Program-made: the position numbers and the translations under genes
NCBI RefSeq assembly: GCF_002902565.1
Contig: NZ_PPRC01000042.1
Span: forward strand, 1 to 35,355
Source of the DNA: Staphylococcus petrasii
GTDB taxonomy: Bacteria > Bacillota > Bacilli > Staphylococcales > Staphylococcaceae
Reading direction: 5' to 3'
Length of the DNA stretch: 35,355 nucleotides
Notes under the pieces: model-generated
The model's input: the letters and a program-made list of their open reading frames with translations, nothing else
The model's database searches: none
Told to the model about the DNA's origin: nothing
Shown here: positions 28,121 to 35,355 of the stretch, piece by piece
Position numbering within the stretch: position 1 is the first letter of the stretch
Layout of the letters: every line of letters starts with the position of its first letter

Positions 28121-28297
28121 ATGTCTAAAACAGTAGTACGTAAAAACGAATCACTTGAAGATGCATTACGTCGATTCAAACGTTCAGTATCTAAAAGTGG
28201 TACTATCCAAGAAGTACGTAAACGTGAATTTTACGAAAAACCAAGCGTAAAACGTAAAAAGAAATCAGAAGCTGCACGTAAACGTAAATTCAAATAA
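28121..28297 (+). CDS. rpsU: 30S ribosomal protein S21
   Basis: Small basic protein of 58 aa ([20 protein letters not shown] opening, Lys/Arg-rich [15 protein letters not shown] end) that sits near the anti-Shine-Dalgarno end of 16S rRNA. The ATG at 28121 follows a double GGAGGGAGGG (28103-28112). An upstream in-frame ATG at 28094 is rejected because it precedes this Shine-Dalgarno and adds residues foreign to S21. It has its own strong promoter and terminator, so it is monocistronic. Confidence 0.96.
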
Positions 28298-28345
28298 TTA
28301 ATAGCTCTGTTGACTCCCTCAACAAGAATGTTAATTATATATATG

Positions 28346-28380
28346 CTCTCGATTAGCCTTTGCTAATTGGGAGTTTTTTT
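28346..28380 (+). terminator. Terminator of rpsU
   Basis: 12-bp stem (CTCTCGATTAGC 28346-28357 with GCTAATTGGGAG 28362-28373, two G-U pairs), a CTTT loop and seven T (28374-28380). Confidence 0.85.
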
Positions 28381-28383
28381 ATA

Positions 28384-28412
28384 TTCTTATAGTTTTATGC
28401 TAGCACTATAAT
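28384..28412 (+). promoter_or_regulatory. Candidate promoter of nfeD-floA
   Basis: Perfect TATAAT at 28407-28412 with a poor -35 (TTCTTA, 28384-28389) 17 bp upstream, directly after the rpsU terminator and about 48 bp before the nfeD start. Confidence 0.4.
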
Positions 28413-28459
28413 ATATAAATATATTCATGTATAATCATAGTCGAGAGCGAGGTGAAATT

Positions 28460-29170
28460 GTGGCTTATTCTAACGCAATACATATAGGTTTTAATTCGGC
28501 TTTATCTAATAATGCTGGGATGGAAGATTTATCTAATGTACTGACTCATCCTATTATTTCTTTAATATTAACTTGTATCATTTTTTTAGGCTTTTTATAC
28601 CAACTTTATTCTAAAAGAATTAATCTAGCGGGGGTCATTGCATCCTTAGCATTATTAGTTTTATTCTTAGGCTTTCTAATTAGTGGAGATGTCAATTTAA
28701 TCTCTGTATTACTATTTTTCGTAGGTACGATATTAGTAATCATAGAGTTATTCGTAGTAGGTGCCATTATAGGAATTATAGGTATTACACTAATCGTAAT
28801 AAGTATTATAATGCTTGGCGATAATATTTTACTTATGCTATTAAACGTAGTAATAGCCTTAATCTTATCTATTATTGAATGGGTGATACTAGTGAAAGTG
28901 CTTAAGAGAAAGATTCCATTTTTAGATAAAGTTGTATTAAAAGACTCCACATCTGCTGAAGCAGGTTATAGATCTCACGATGACCGTTCTCACTTAGTTG
29001 GACAAACAGCTCGTACTGTTACAGATTTAAGACCAGCAGGAATTATCACTATTAATAACGAAAGAATTGATGCTGTGTCTGATGGTTCTTTTATTCTTAG
29101 AAATAAAGAAGTTAAAATCCTTGAAATGGAAGGTACGAGAGTTGTTGTAAGAGAAATAGAACATTTATAA
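28460..29170 (+). CDS. NfeD family membrane protein
   Basis: Integral membrane partner of flotillin, 236 aa. An N-terminal segment is followed by about four to six tightly packed hydrophobic helices between residues 30 and 145 (ISLILTCIIFLGFLY, GVIASLALLVLFLGFLI, ISVLLFFVGTILVIIELFVVGAIIGIIGITLIVISIIML, ILLMLLNVVIALILSIIEWVILV). A C-terminal soluble OB-fold domain follows (LVGQTARTVTDLRPAGIITINNERIDAVSDG, about 178-230). The start is GTG at 28460, right after GAGGTGA (28449-28455). An in-frame ATG at 28427 lies before the Shine-Dalgarno and is rejected. It is followed 12 nt later by floA, the usual pairing. Confidence 0.88.
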   Translation: MAYSNAIHIGFNSALSNNAGMEDLSNVLTHPIISLILTCIIFLGFLYQLYSKRINLAGVIASLALLVLFLGFLISGDVNLISVLLFFVGTILVIIELFVVGAIIGIIGITLIVISIIMLGDNILLMLLNVVIALILSIIEWVILVKVLKRKIPFLDKVVLKDSTSAEAGYRSHDDRSHLVGQTARTVTDLRPAGIITINNERIDAVSDGSFILRNKEVKILEMEGTRVVVREIEHL

Positions 29171-29182
29171 AGGAGCGATTTA

Positions 29183-30169
29183 ATGTTTAGTATTGGACTT
29201 ATCATCATTGTTGTCATCATTATAGTAGCATTATTATTGCTATTCTCATTTGTACCAGTCGGACTTTGGATTTCAGCAATTGCTGCTGGTGTAAAAGTAG
29301 GTATCGGTACACTAGTAGGTATGCGCTTACGTCGTGTATCTCCTCGTAAAGTAATAGGACCACTTATTAAAGCTCATAAAGCTGGCTTAAATTTAACTAC
29401 AAATCAATTAGAATCTCACTACCTTGCAGGTGGTAACGTAGATAGAGTAGTAGATGCAAATATCGCTGCGCAACGTGCAGATATCAATTTACCTTTTGAA
29501 CGAGGTGCAGCAATCGACTTAGCTGGTCGTGATGTATTAGAAGCCGTTCAAATGTCTGTTAACCCTAAAGTCATTGAAACACCATTTATTACTGGTGTAG
29601 CGATGAATGGTATTGAAGTTAAAGCTAAAGCCCGAATTACAGTTCGTGCGAATATTTCACGCTTAGTCGGTGGTGCTGGAGAAGAAACGATTATTGCACG
29701 TGTTGGTGAAGGTATCGTTTCAACAATTGGTTCAAGTGAACATCATACTCAAGTCCTTGAGAATCCAGACAACATTTCTAAGACCGTATTAAGTAAAGGA
29801 TTAGATTCAGGTACTGCATTTGAAATCCTATCTATTGATATCGCAGACGTAGATATTGGTAAAAATATTGGTGCTGACTTACAAACTGAACAAGCACTTG
29901 CTGATAAAAACATTGCTCAAGCTAAAGCCGAAGAACGTCGTGCTATGGCCGTAGCATCTGAACAAGAAATGAAAGCACGAGTTCAAGAAATGCGCGCCAA
30001 AGTAGTAGAAGCTGAATCAGAAGTGCCTCTTGCAATGGCTGAAGCCTTACGTAAAGGTAACATTGGCGTTAAAGATTATTATAATTTGAAAAATGTAGAA
30101 GCAGATACAGGCATGAGAAATGCAATTAATAAACGTACTGAACAAAACGATGACGAATCACCGAAGTAA
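29183..30169 (+). CDS. floA: Flotillin-like protein FloA
   Basis: Membrane scaffold of functional microdomains, 328 aa. The N terminus is a long hydrophobic hairpin (about 3-45, [17 protein letters not shown] then [23 protein letters not shown]). A prohibitin-homology domain follows ([20 protein letters not shown] through about 200). The coiled C-terminal region is rich in Glu/Ala ([40 protein letters not shown]). AAGGAG precedes the ATG. Length and composition match FloA of Bacillus and Staphylococcus. Confidence 0.95.
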   Translation: MFSIGLIIIVVIIIVALLLLFSFVPVGLWISAIAAGVKVGIGTLVGMRLRRVSPRKVIGPLIKAHKAGLNLTTNQLESHYLAGGNVDRVVDANIAAQRADINLPFERGAAIDLAGRDVLEAVQMSVNPKVIETPFITGVAMNGIEVKAKARITVRANISRLVGGAGEETIIARVGEGIVSTIGSSEHHTQVLENPDNISKTVLSKGLDSGTAFEILSIDIADVDIGKNIGADLQTEQALADKNIAQAKAEERRAMAVASEQEMKARVQEMRAKVVEAESEVPLAMAEALRKGNIGVKDYYNLKNVEADTGMRNAINKRTEQNDDESPK

Positions 30170-30187
30170 TTAACAAGGGGTGATTAA

Positions 30188-30901
30188 ATGAATATAGGTA
30201 TTCTCATATTTGTAATATCTGTTATTATCTCGATAATAAGTGCTATGCGTGATAAAAGTCATGAAGAGCGCCGAAATCAACGTCCTCCTCAACGAAAAGT
30301 GGGGGAACCTACTCAAAAGCCTGAACGTAAAAAAGGTTTTTTCGAACAATTAGAAGAAGCATTTAACGAATTTGAAGAGAGCTTATCAGATGAATCTAAG
30401 GAACCCAAGCATTCTGAAAAATCTCGAAAAAACACACGAGATAATCAGAAAAAGGTTTATCATGATAGTCAACTTGAAAAAGAAATCTACAAAGAACAAC
30501 AACCTGAAGAAATTGAAAGAGCACAAAGACAACAACATCGTAAAATTGAAATGCAACAAGCTCAACAACATAAAAATGAAAATTCAGGTCGACGTACAGA
30601 TGAAGAACGTCGAAAATTACAAGAGAAATTAGAACAAGAATTAGCTGATAGTTTGTTCAATATTCGTACTGAAATTGATCGAGAAAAAGAAAAACAACTT
30701 TCTCGTATTGAACATAAAGCACGTGCTATTATTGAAGATAAAAATTTATCAGAACGAACAAAGCGCTATCGATTAAAGCAATTGCTTAACAGTAAGTCTA
30801 TTGAGCAAGATATGACACATCAAAGTTTGCAATTTGATAAAGATCCGATTGTTAATGGACTTATCTGGCAAGAAGTTCTTGAAAGACCTAAGCAATTGTA
30901 A
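30188..30901 (+). CDS. Uncharacterised membrane-anchored charged protein
   Basis: I do not recognise a named family. The 237-aa protein has one N-terminal transmembrane helix (about 3-19, IGILIFVISVIISIISA). A long, highly charged cytoplasmic or peripheral region follows, rich in Glu, Lys, Arg and Gln, with predicted coiled coil (about 85-200), a QQ-rich stretch near 103-130 and a conserved-looking end PIVNGLIWQEVLERPKQL. It follows floA by 18 nt with AGGGGTGA before the ATG and is closed by a terminator at 30920, so it is the third gene of the nfeD-floA unit. A role with flotillin microdomains is an inference from position only. Confidence 0.75.
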   Translation: MNIGILIFVISVIISIISAMRDKSHEERRNQRPPQRKVGEPTQKPERKKGFFEQLEEAFNEFEESLSDESKEPKHSEKSRKNTRDNQKKVYHDSQLEKEIYKEQQPEEIERAQRQQHRKIEMQQAQQHKNENSGRRTDEERRKLQEKLEQELADSLFNIRTEIDREKEKQLSRIEHKARAIIEDKNLSERTKRYRLKQLLNSKSIEQDMTHQSLQFDKDPIVNGLIWQEVLERPKQL

Positions 30902-30919
30902 TTGGCGTTCAACATCACT

Positions 30920-30975
30920 AGAGCAGAACTATGAAATCTTTGAAACTAACATTGATTTCAGTTCTGCTCTTTTTT
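30920..30975 (+). terminator. Terminator of the nfeD-floA unit
   Basis: Long stem: AGAGCAGAACT (30920-30930) with AGTTCTGCTCT (30960-30970), continuing after a 2-nt bulge as GAAATC (30933-30938) with GATTTC (30954-30959). Six T follow (30970-30975). Confidence 0.9.
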
Positions 30976-31272
30976 ATTTGTGATAAAAATAAATGATTTG
31001 AAAGCTAAAATTTAGAAATTAAAGTTCTACATATTATTAATACTAAAATTAAGTAATATTCTACTATGTACGAAACCTATTACATTTGTATCCTTTAACA
31101 TTGTTTAGTAAAATTTATATGAAAGATAGTATTACTATAAGTTACTATTTAATATTAACTATTTAGAAATCCGTTAAGTTTTATAATACATTTTCAAAGA
31201 AAATTAGAGTTATAATTAATATTATCAATTTAAATTATTAAACATATTGTATTTGTGAAAAGGAGCGCTTTT
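30976..31272. other. AT-rich gap before phoH
   Basis: About 300 bp, very AT-rich, with no credible coding gene; short ATG-initiated reading frames stop within about 15 codons and lack a Shine-Dalgarno. It contains several TATAAT-like boxes (31182-31187, 31211-31216) and TTAACA with TATGAA at 17-bp spacing near 31098-31126, so the phoH promoter lies here but cannot be chosen by eye. Confidence 0.5.
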
Positions 31273-32220
31273 ATGCCAGGAATAATTCAAATAGACGACA
31301 TTAATCAGTCTCAAGCTTTAATAGGTAATAATGATGAACATTTAAAAGCTATTGAGGAAGCGTTTGATGTCGTGATACATGCTCGTGGACAAGAAATTGC
31401 TGTAAAAGGGCAGGTAATAGAGCATGTTGAAAAAGCAGAATTAGTTCTAAAAAATTTAATAAAAGTAATTGAATTGGGAAACTCAATTACACTTAAAGAT
31501 GTTGAAGCTGCTATTAAAATGGCAAAAAATGATACAATTCAATATTTACTAGATTTATATGATGAAGAAATTACTAAAGATGCATTTGGTAAAACCATTC
31601 GAGCTAAAACAATGGGACAAAGATTATATATCAATGCTATGAAACGTAATGATTTAGTCTTTGGTATCGGTCCAGCAGGTACTGGTAAAACCTTTTTAGC
31701 GGTTGTCTATGCAGCTAAACAATTAAGGAAAGGTAATGTTAAACGCATCGTTTTAACACGACCTGCAGTCGAAGCTGGAGAGTCTTTAGGTTTCTTACCA
31801 GGCGATTTAAAAGAAAAAGTTGATCCTTATTTAAGACCTTTATATGATGGTTTAAATACTGTGCTAGGAAGAGAACAAACTGCTCGTTTTATTGAGCGTG
31901 GTACAATTGAAATTGCACCTTTAGCATATATGCGTGGACGAACATTAGATGATGCGTTTGTTATCCTTGATGAAGCGCAAAACACTACGCACGCACAAAT
32001 GAAAATGTTCTTAACTCGATTAGGCTTCGGGTCAAAAATGGTTGTCACTGGCGACCAAACGCAAATTGACTTGCCAAAAGGCGTAAAAAGTGGTTTGAAA
32101 GAAGCAGTTAAAAAATTACATGGTGTGAAGGGCATTAATATTATGCAATTAGACCAAAGTGATGTAGTAAGACATCCATTAGTAAGTAAAATTATTGATC
32201 GATATGAAGGAGACATTTAA
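31273..32220 (+). CDS. phoH: PhoH-like ATPase
   Basis: Cytoplasmic P-loop ATPase of 315 aa, usually encoded with ybeY and thought to act in RNA metabolism. A KH-like N-terminal part (about 1-100) precedes the Walker A motif GPAGTGKT (133-140), TRPAVEAGESLGFLPGDL, Walker B VILDEAQNTT and the TGDQTQIDLP block. ATG at 31273 is chosen, 7 nt after AGGAG. An in-frame GTG at 31255 lies before that Shine-Dalgarno. It starts a dense run with ybeY, dgkA, cdd, era and recO. Confidence 0.94.
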   Translation: MPGIIQIDDINQSQALIGNNDEHLKAIEEAFDVVIHARGQEIAVKGQVIEHVEKAELVLKNLIKVIELGNSITLKDVEAAIKMAKNDTIQYLLDLYDEEITKDAFGKTIRAKTMGQRLYINAMKRNDLVFGIGPAGTGKTFLAVVYAAKQLRKGNVKRIVLTRPAVEAGESLGFLPGDLKEKVDPYLRPLYDGLNTVLGREQTARFIERGTIEIAPLAYMRGRTLDDAFVILDEAQNTTHAQMKMFLTRLGFGSKMVVTGDQTQIDLPKGVKSGLKEAVKKLHGVKGINIMQLDQSDVVRHPLVSKIIDRYEGDI

Positions 32221-32682
32221 ATGTTTACAATTGATTTTAATGATCACACTGGACTCGTCAAAGAGGATTGGTATCAACAAATTGATGACTTACTCAATTT
32301 TGCAAAAGATCAAGAAAATATCAAAGAAGAAGCTGAACTTTCAGTTACCTTTGTAGATAAAGATGAAATTCAAGATATTAATAAAACGTATCGCGATAAA
32401 GACAAAGTTACAGATGTTATTTCATTTGCACTTGAAGAAGACGAACCTGAGATTTCAGGCATGGACATTCCACGTGTATTAGGAGACATCATTATTTGTA
32501 CTGATGTTGCTCAAGAACAAGCAGATAGTTATGGACATTCATTTGAACGTGAACTTGGATTTTTAGCATTACATGGATTTTTACATTTATTAGGTTATGA
32601 TCATATGAATGAAGAAGATGAGAAAGAAATGTTTGGCCGTCAAGATACAATATTAAACGCCTATGGATTGACTAGAGATTAA
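32221..32682 (+). CDS. ybeY: Endoribonuclease YbeY, rRNA maturation
   Basis: Zinc metalloendoribonuclease involved in 16S 3'-end maturation and ribosome quality control. The 153-aa protein has TDVISFA, an [11 protein letters not shown] block and the zinc motif H118-x3-H122-x5-H128 within [11 protein letters not shown]. The ATG follows the phoH stop with no gap, with AAGGAGA 8 nt upstream. The YbeY-Era pairing is well known to be functional; era lies two genes downstream. Its stop codon appears to overlap the start of dgkA. Confidence 0.95.
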   Translation: MFTIDFNDHTGLVKEDWYQQIDDLLNFAKDQENIKEEAELSVTFVDKDEIQDINKTYRDKDKVTDVISFALEEDEPEISGMDIPRVLGDIIICTDVAQEQADSYGHSFERELGFLALHGFLHLLGYDHMNEEDEKEMFGRQDTILNAYGLTRD

Positions 32683-33025
32683 TAGATTTATAAATAGATT
32701 TAAATACACTTTTGATGGTTTTAAAACGCTTCTTATAAAAGATCATAATTACTTATTGCATATGATTGTTGCACTAATTGCAATTATTTTAGGATTCGTG
32801 TTTCATTTAAATCGATTTGAATGGATGTTTATAATACTAGCGATTGTTTTAGTACTAACGTTAGAAGCAGTTAATACTGCAATTGAGTGCGTGGTCGATT
32901 TAGTAACCATGGATTATCATGAACTTGCTAAACAAGCGAAAGATATAGCAGCGTTTAGTGTGATGTTAGTCTCTATCTTTGCATTGATTATAGGATTAAT
33001 TATTTTTATTCCACATATTTTTTAA
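32678..33025 (+). CDS. dgkA: Diacylglycerol kinase family lipid kinase, apparent AUU start
   Basis: Small integral membrane kinase of the DgkA family, in Gram-positives mainly an undecaprenol kinase. The catalytic block [14 protein letters not shown] and AKDIAAFSV are present, with three hydrophobic helices. The first standard start codon in frame is TTG at 32756, giving only 89 aa and losing the conserved amphipathic N terminus. The frame is open back to 32672 and encodes [27 protein letters not shown], clear DgkA-family sequence. No ATG, GTG or TTG exists in that stretch. ATT at 32678 gives 115 aa, a normal length, and overlaps the ybeY stop (ATTAA). A sequencing difference or another rare start such as ATA at 32690 remains possible. 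Confidence 0.8.
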   Translation: MNRFINRFKYTFDGFKTLLIKDHNYLLHMIVALIAIILGFVFHLNRFEWMFIILAIVLVLTLEAVNTAIECVVDLVTMDYHELAKQAKDIAAFSVMLVSIFALIIGLIIFIPHIF

Positions 33026-33046
33026 GTGGAAAAGGGGATGAGGTAA

Positions 33047-33451
33047 ATGAGTTATCAATCGCATTATTTTCAAGAAGCAAGAGAAGCACAAAAACGTGCC
33101 TATGCACCATATAGTAAATTCAAAGTCGGCGCTTATTTAAAAGCAAAAGATGGTCGTACATTTTATGACGCTAATGTGGAAAATGCAGCATATCCATCTA
33201 GCATATGTGCCGAAAGATCAAGTCTAGTCGCAGCAATTGCAGAAGGCTACAGACCTGGGGACTTTGAATCTATTACTGTCACAGTTGATGCAGACAAACC
33301 GTCATCTCCATGTGGCACATGCAGACAAGTATTAAAAGAATTATGTGATGATGATATGCCAGTGTATATGACAAATCACAAAGGAGAATTATTAGAGTCA
33401 ACGGTAGCAGAATTATTACCTCATGGCTTCTCAGGAAAGGATTTAGAATAA
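33047..33451 (+). CDS. cdd: Cytidine deaminase
   Basis: Deaminates cytidine and deoxycytidine for pyrimidine salvage. The 134-aa protein is the short homotetrameric type with three zinc cysteines. The motif C54-A-E56 carries the catalytic glutamate, and P88-C89-G-T-C92 gives the other two ligands; N44 and E46 lie in the VENAAYPSS substrate loop. ATG at 33047 follows GAGGT, with AAAAGGGGA slightly further upstream. It abuts era with no gap. Confidence 0.95.
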   Translation: MSYQSHYFQEAREAQKRAYAPYSKFKVGAYLKAKDGRTFYDANVENAAYPSSICAERSSLVAAIAEGYRPGDFESITVTVDADKPSSPCGTCRQVLKELCDDDMPVYMTNHKGELLESTVAELLPHGFSGKDLE

Positions 33452-34351
33452 ATGACAGAACATAAGTCAGGATTTGTTTCTATTATAGGAAGACCGAATG
33501 TTGGTAAATCAACATTTATGAATAGAGTAATTGGACATAAAATTGCAATTATGTCAGATAAAGCTCAAACAACACGTAATAAAATTCAAGGTGTGATGAC
33601 AAGAGATGATGCACAAATCATCTTTTTAGATACACCAGGTATTCATAAACCTAAACATAAATTAGGCGATTACATGATGCGTGTTGCTAAAAATACACTT
33701 TCAGAAATTGACGCTATTATGTTTATGGTAAACGTAAATGAAGAAATTGGACGTGGCGATGAGTACATTATGGAAATGTTGAAAAATGTTAAAACGCCAG
33801 TATTTTTAGTGCTAAATAAAATAGATTTAGTGCACCCAGATGCATTAATGCCAAGAATTGAACAATATAAAGAATATATGGACTTTACTGAAATCGTGCC
33901 AATTTCAGCATTAGAAGGGTTAAACGTTGACCATTTCATTGATGTTTTAAAAACATACTTACCTGAAGGGCCGAAGTATTATCCAGATGATCAAATTTCT
34001 GACCACCCAGAACAATTCGTAGTAAGTGAGATTATTCGTGAAAAAATCTTGCATTTAACTAGTGAAGAAATTCCGCACGCTATTGGTGTAAATGTAGATA
34101 GAATGATTAAAGAAAGCGAAGATCGTGTTAGAGTTGAAGCGACAATTTACGTAGAACGCGATTCTCAAAAAGGAATTGTAATAGGTAAAGGTGGAAAAAA
34201 ACTCAAAGAAGTCGGTAAACGCGCTCGTCAAGATATCGAGATGCTACTTGGCTCTAAAGTATATTTAGAACTTTGGGTGAAAGTTCAAAAAGATTGGCGT
34301 AATAAAGTTAATTTCATTCGTCAAATGGGTTATATTGAAGACCAAGATTAA
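33452..34351 (+). CDS. era: GTPase Era
   Basis: Essential GTPase that binds the 3' end of 16S rRNA during 30S assembly. The 299-aa protein has G1 GRPNVGKST (13-21), the TTRNKIQG switch, G3 [10 protein letters not shown] and G4 NKID. The C-terminal KH domain has [19 protein letters not shown] (about 245-263). The ATG follows the cdd stop directly, with AGGAAAGG 11 nt upstream. Era, YbeY and S21 all act on the 16S 3' region, so this neighbourhood is functionally coherent. Confidence 0.97.
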   Translation: MTEHKSGFVSIIGRPNVGKSTFMNRVIGHKIAIMSDKAQTTRNKIQGVMTRDDAQIIFLDTPGIHKPKHKLGDYMMRVAKNTLSEIDAIMFMVNVNEEIGRGDEYIMEMLKNVKTPVFLVLNKIDLVHPDALMPRIEQYKEYMDFTEIVPISALEGLNVDHFIDVLKTYLPEGPKYYPDDQISDHPEQFVVSEIIREKILHLTSEEIPHAIGVNVDRMIKESEDRVRVEATIYVERDSQKGIVIGKGGKKLKEVGKRARQDIEMLLGSKVYLELWVKVQKDWRNKVNFIRQMGYIEDQD

Positions 34352-34382
34352 AAATTAGTTAGATTAGGGGCCGGTGAAGGAA

Positions 34383-35135
34383 ATGCTCGAAAGACAAAAA
34401 GGGATTATTATTAAATCAGTCGACTATGGTGAATCTGATAAAATTATCACTATTTTAAATGAATATGGTGCTAAAATTCCTTTAATGGTTAGACGTGCTA
34501 AAAAATCAAGAACTGGCCTCCAAGCCCATACGCAATTATTTGTGTATGGCTTATTTATTTATAATAAGTGGCGCGGTATGGGAACATTGTCTTCAATTGA
34601 TGTCATTAATCAATATTATGACTTACGTTTAGATATCTTTAATAGTAGTTATGCAACACTTTGCGCTGAAACGATTGATCGCTCGATGGAGCAAGATGAA
34701 GTGTCACCATATCATTATCAATTATTGCATTTTGTATTGGAAAAAATAGAAGAAGGTGACTCTGCTCAATTAATGTCAATCATTGTATTATTAAAATGTA
34801 TGAGCCGATTCGGTTTCACAGCTTTCTTTGACCATTCAGCAATTTCAGGAGATACAGATCAATCTCAACTAGTAGCATATAGCTTTAGATTTGACGGTAC
34901 AATTACTGAAAAAGAACTAACACAAGATCCTCATGCTTTGCGTATTTCAAATAAAACATTTTATTTACTAGATGTTCTTCAAAAATTACCAATTAATAAA
35001 ATGAATCATTTCAACATTAATCAAGACATTTTAGATGAAATGTCTGAATTACTTATTATGCTTTATAGAGAGTATGCAGGCATGTATTTCAAAAGTCAGA
35101 AACTTATAAATCAATTAAAACGACTTGATGAATAG
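34383..35135 (+). CDS. recO: DNA repair protein RecO
   Basis: Mediator that loads RecA on SSB-coated DNA in the RecFOR pathway. The 250-aa protein has the N-terminal OB fold ([26 protein letters not shown], about 1-80) and a helical C-terminal domain. The four-cysteine zinc motif of many RecO proteins (CxxCG) is not seen; the corresponding stretch reads [13 protein letters not shown] at 34383 is chosen because GGTGA (34373-34377) lies 5 nt upstream. An in-frame GTG at 34374 overlaps it. Confidence 0.92.
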   Translation: MLERQKGIIIKSVDYGESDKIITILNEYGAKIPLMVRRAKKSRTGLQAHTQLFVYGLFIYNKWRGMGTLSSIDVINQYYDLRLDIFNSSYATLCAETIDRSMEQDEVSPYHYQLLHFVLEKIEEGDSAQLMSIIVLLKCMSRFGFTAFFDHSAISGDTDQSQLVAYSFRFDGTITEKELTQDPHALRISNKTFYLLDVLQKLPINKMNHFNINQDILDEMSELLIMLYREYAGMYFKSQKLINQLKRLDE

Positions 35136-35355
35136 TAAGTAGTTTTCAAAATAAACTTTATTTATATATACAAAAAGTCGTTTTAATAATAGGTTGTTTT
35201 CTATCTTTTTTTTAGAAACATTAAGCTTTCTTAACAGTAATATTTTATTTTTCTGTGATAACATTACAAAATGTAGTACGAATTACAATATTACTTTTTA
35301 AAGTATTTTTTATATCTAAATGGCGTAATTTTAAAATATTATTCATACATAACCC
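35136..35355. other. AT-rich region after recO, window end
   Basis: About 220 bp with no coding gene. A weak hairpin TACTT-TTTA-AAGTA (35292-35305) followed by six T could be a recO terminator. A second AT-rich inverted repeat, TTTCTA/TAGAAA, is near 35198-35219. In many Firmicutes glyQS and its T-box leader follow recO; too little sequence remains to see it. Confidence 0.35.

Noticed and set aside
31062-31190. Small reading frames in the gap before phoH
   Set aside because: They are 15 codons or shorter, lack ribosome binding sites and have AT-driven composition.
34383-35135. RecO as damaged because it lacks the CxxCG zinc motif
   Set aside because: The gene is full length with intact flanking sequence, and loss of the zinc cysteines appears to be normal for staphylococcal RecO.

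Overview
The window is core chromosome from a low-GC Firmicute. Staphylococcus is the best fit, probably a coagulase-negative species. The evidence is strongly AT-rich DNA, AGGAGG-type ribosome binding sites, frequent TTG/GTG starts, a CtsR/CIRCE-controlled hrcA-grpE-dnaK operon, and the gene order yqeG-yqeH-aroE-yhbY-nadD-yqeK-rsfS-comE-holA-rpsT-lepA-hemW-hrcA...-era-recO typical of staphylococci. The species cannot be fixed from sequence reading alone. No IS element, prophage, CRISPR array, tRNA or rRNA was seen. All but one of the genes lie on the + strand; rpsT is on the - strand.

Region 1 (1-5830) is a six-gene operon: pxpB, pxpC, a biotin carboxyl carrier protein, a biotin carboxylase, pxpA and an Nramp-fold membrane protein. 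It ends in a strong terminator. It combines the ATP-dependent 5-oxoprolinase genes with a second biotin carboxylase pair. Because PxpB/PxpC are homologous to the carboxyltransferase domain of urea carboxylase, the operon holds all the parts of a split urea-carboxylase-like enzyme. The transporter lacks the Nramp metal ligands. This is the part of the window most likely to hide under-described biochemistry.

Region 2 (5859-16260) carries mtnN, then the housekeeping cluster yqeG/yqeH/aroE/yhbY/nadD/yqeK/rsfS/methyltransferase. The comEA-comEB-comEC DNA-uptake genes and holA follow. Region 3 (16260-18671) has rpsT and lepA diverging from a 336-bp intergenic stretch. Region 4 (18892-27990) has hemW and the extended heat-shock operon hrcA-grpE-dnaK-dnaJ-prmA-rsmE-mtaB. 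Region 5 (28016-30975) has rpsU, then nfeD-floA and a third membrane-anchored gene. Region 6 (30976-35355) has phoH-ybeY-dgkA-cdd-era-recO.

The unifying theme of regions 2-6 is ribosome assembly and quality control (YqeH, YhbY, RsfS, S20, LepA, PrmA, RsmE, MtaB, S21, PhoH/YbeY, Era), mixed with chaperones, DNA uptake and repair. The most interesting new signals are regulatory. One terminator hairpin buries the comEA ribosome binding site. A perfect terminator hairpin lies inside the first codons of rsmE. A GU-containing attenuator plus promoter lies between dnaK and dnaJ. The dgkA reading frame appears to start at an AUU codon overlapping the ybeY stop. I found no obvious new defence or mobile system.
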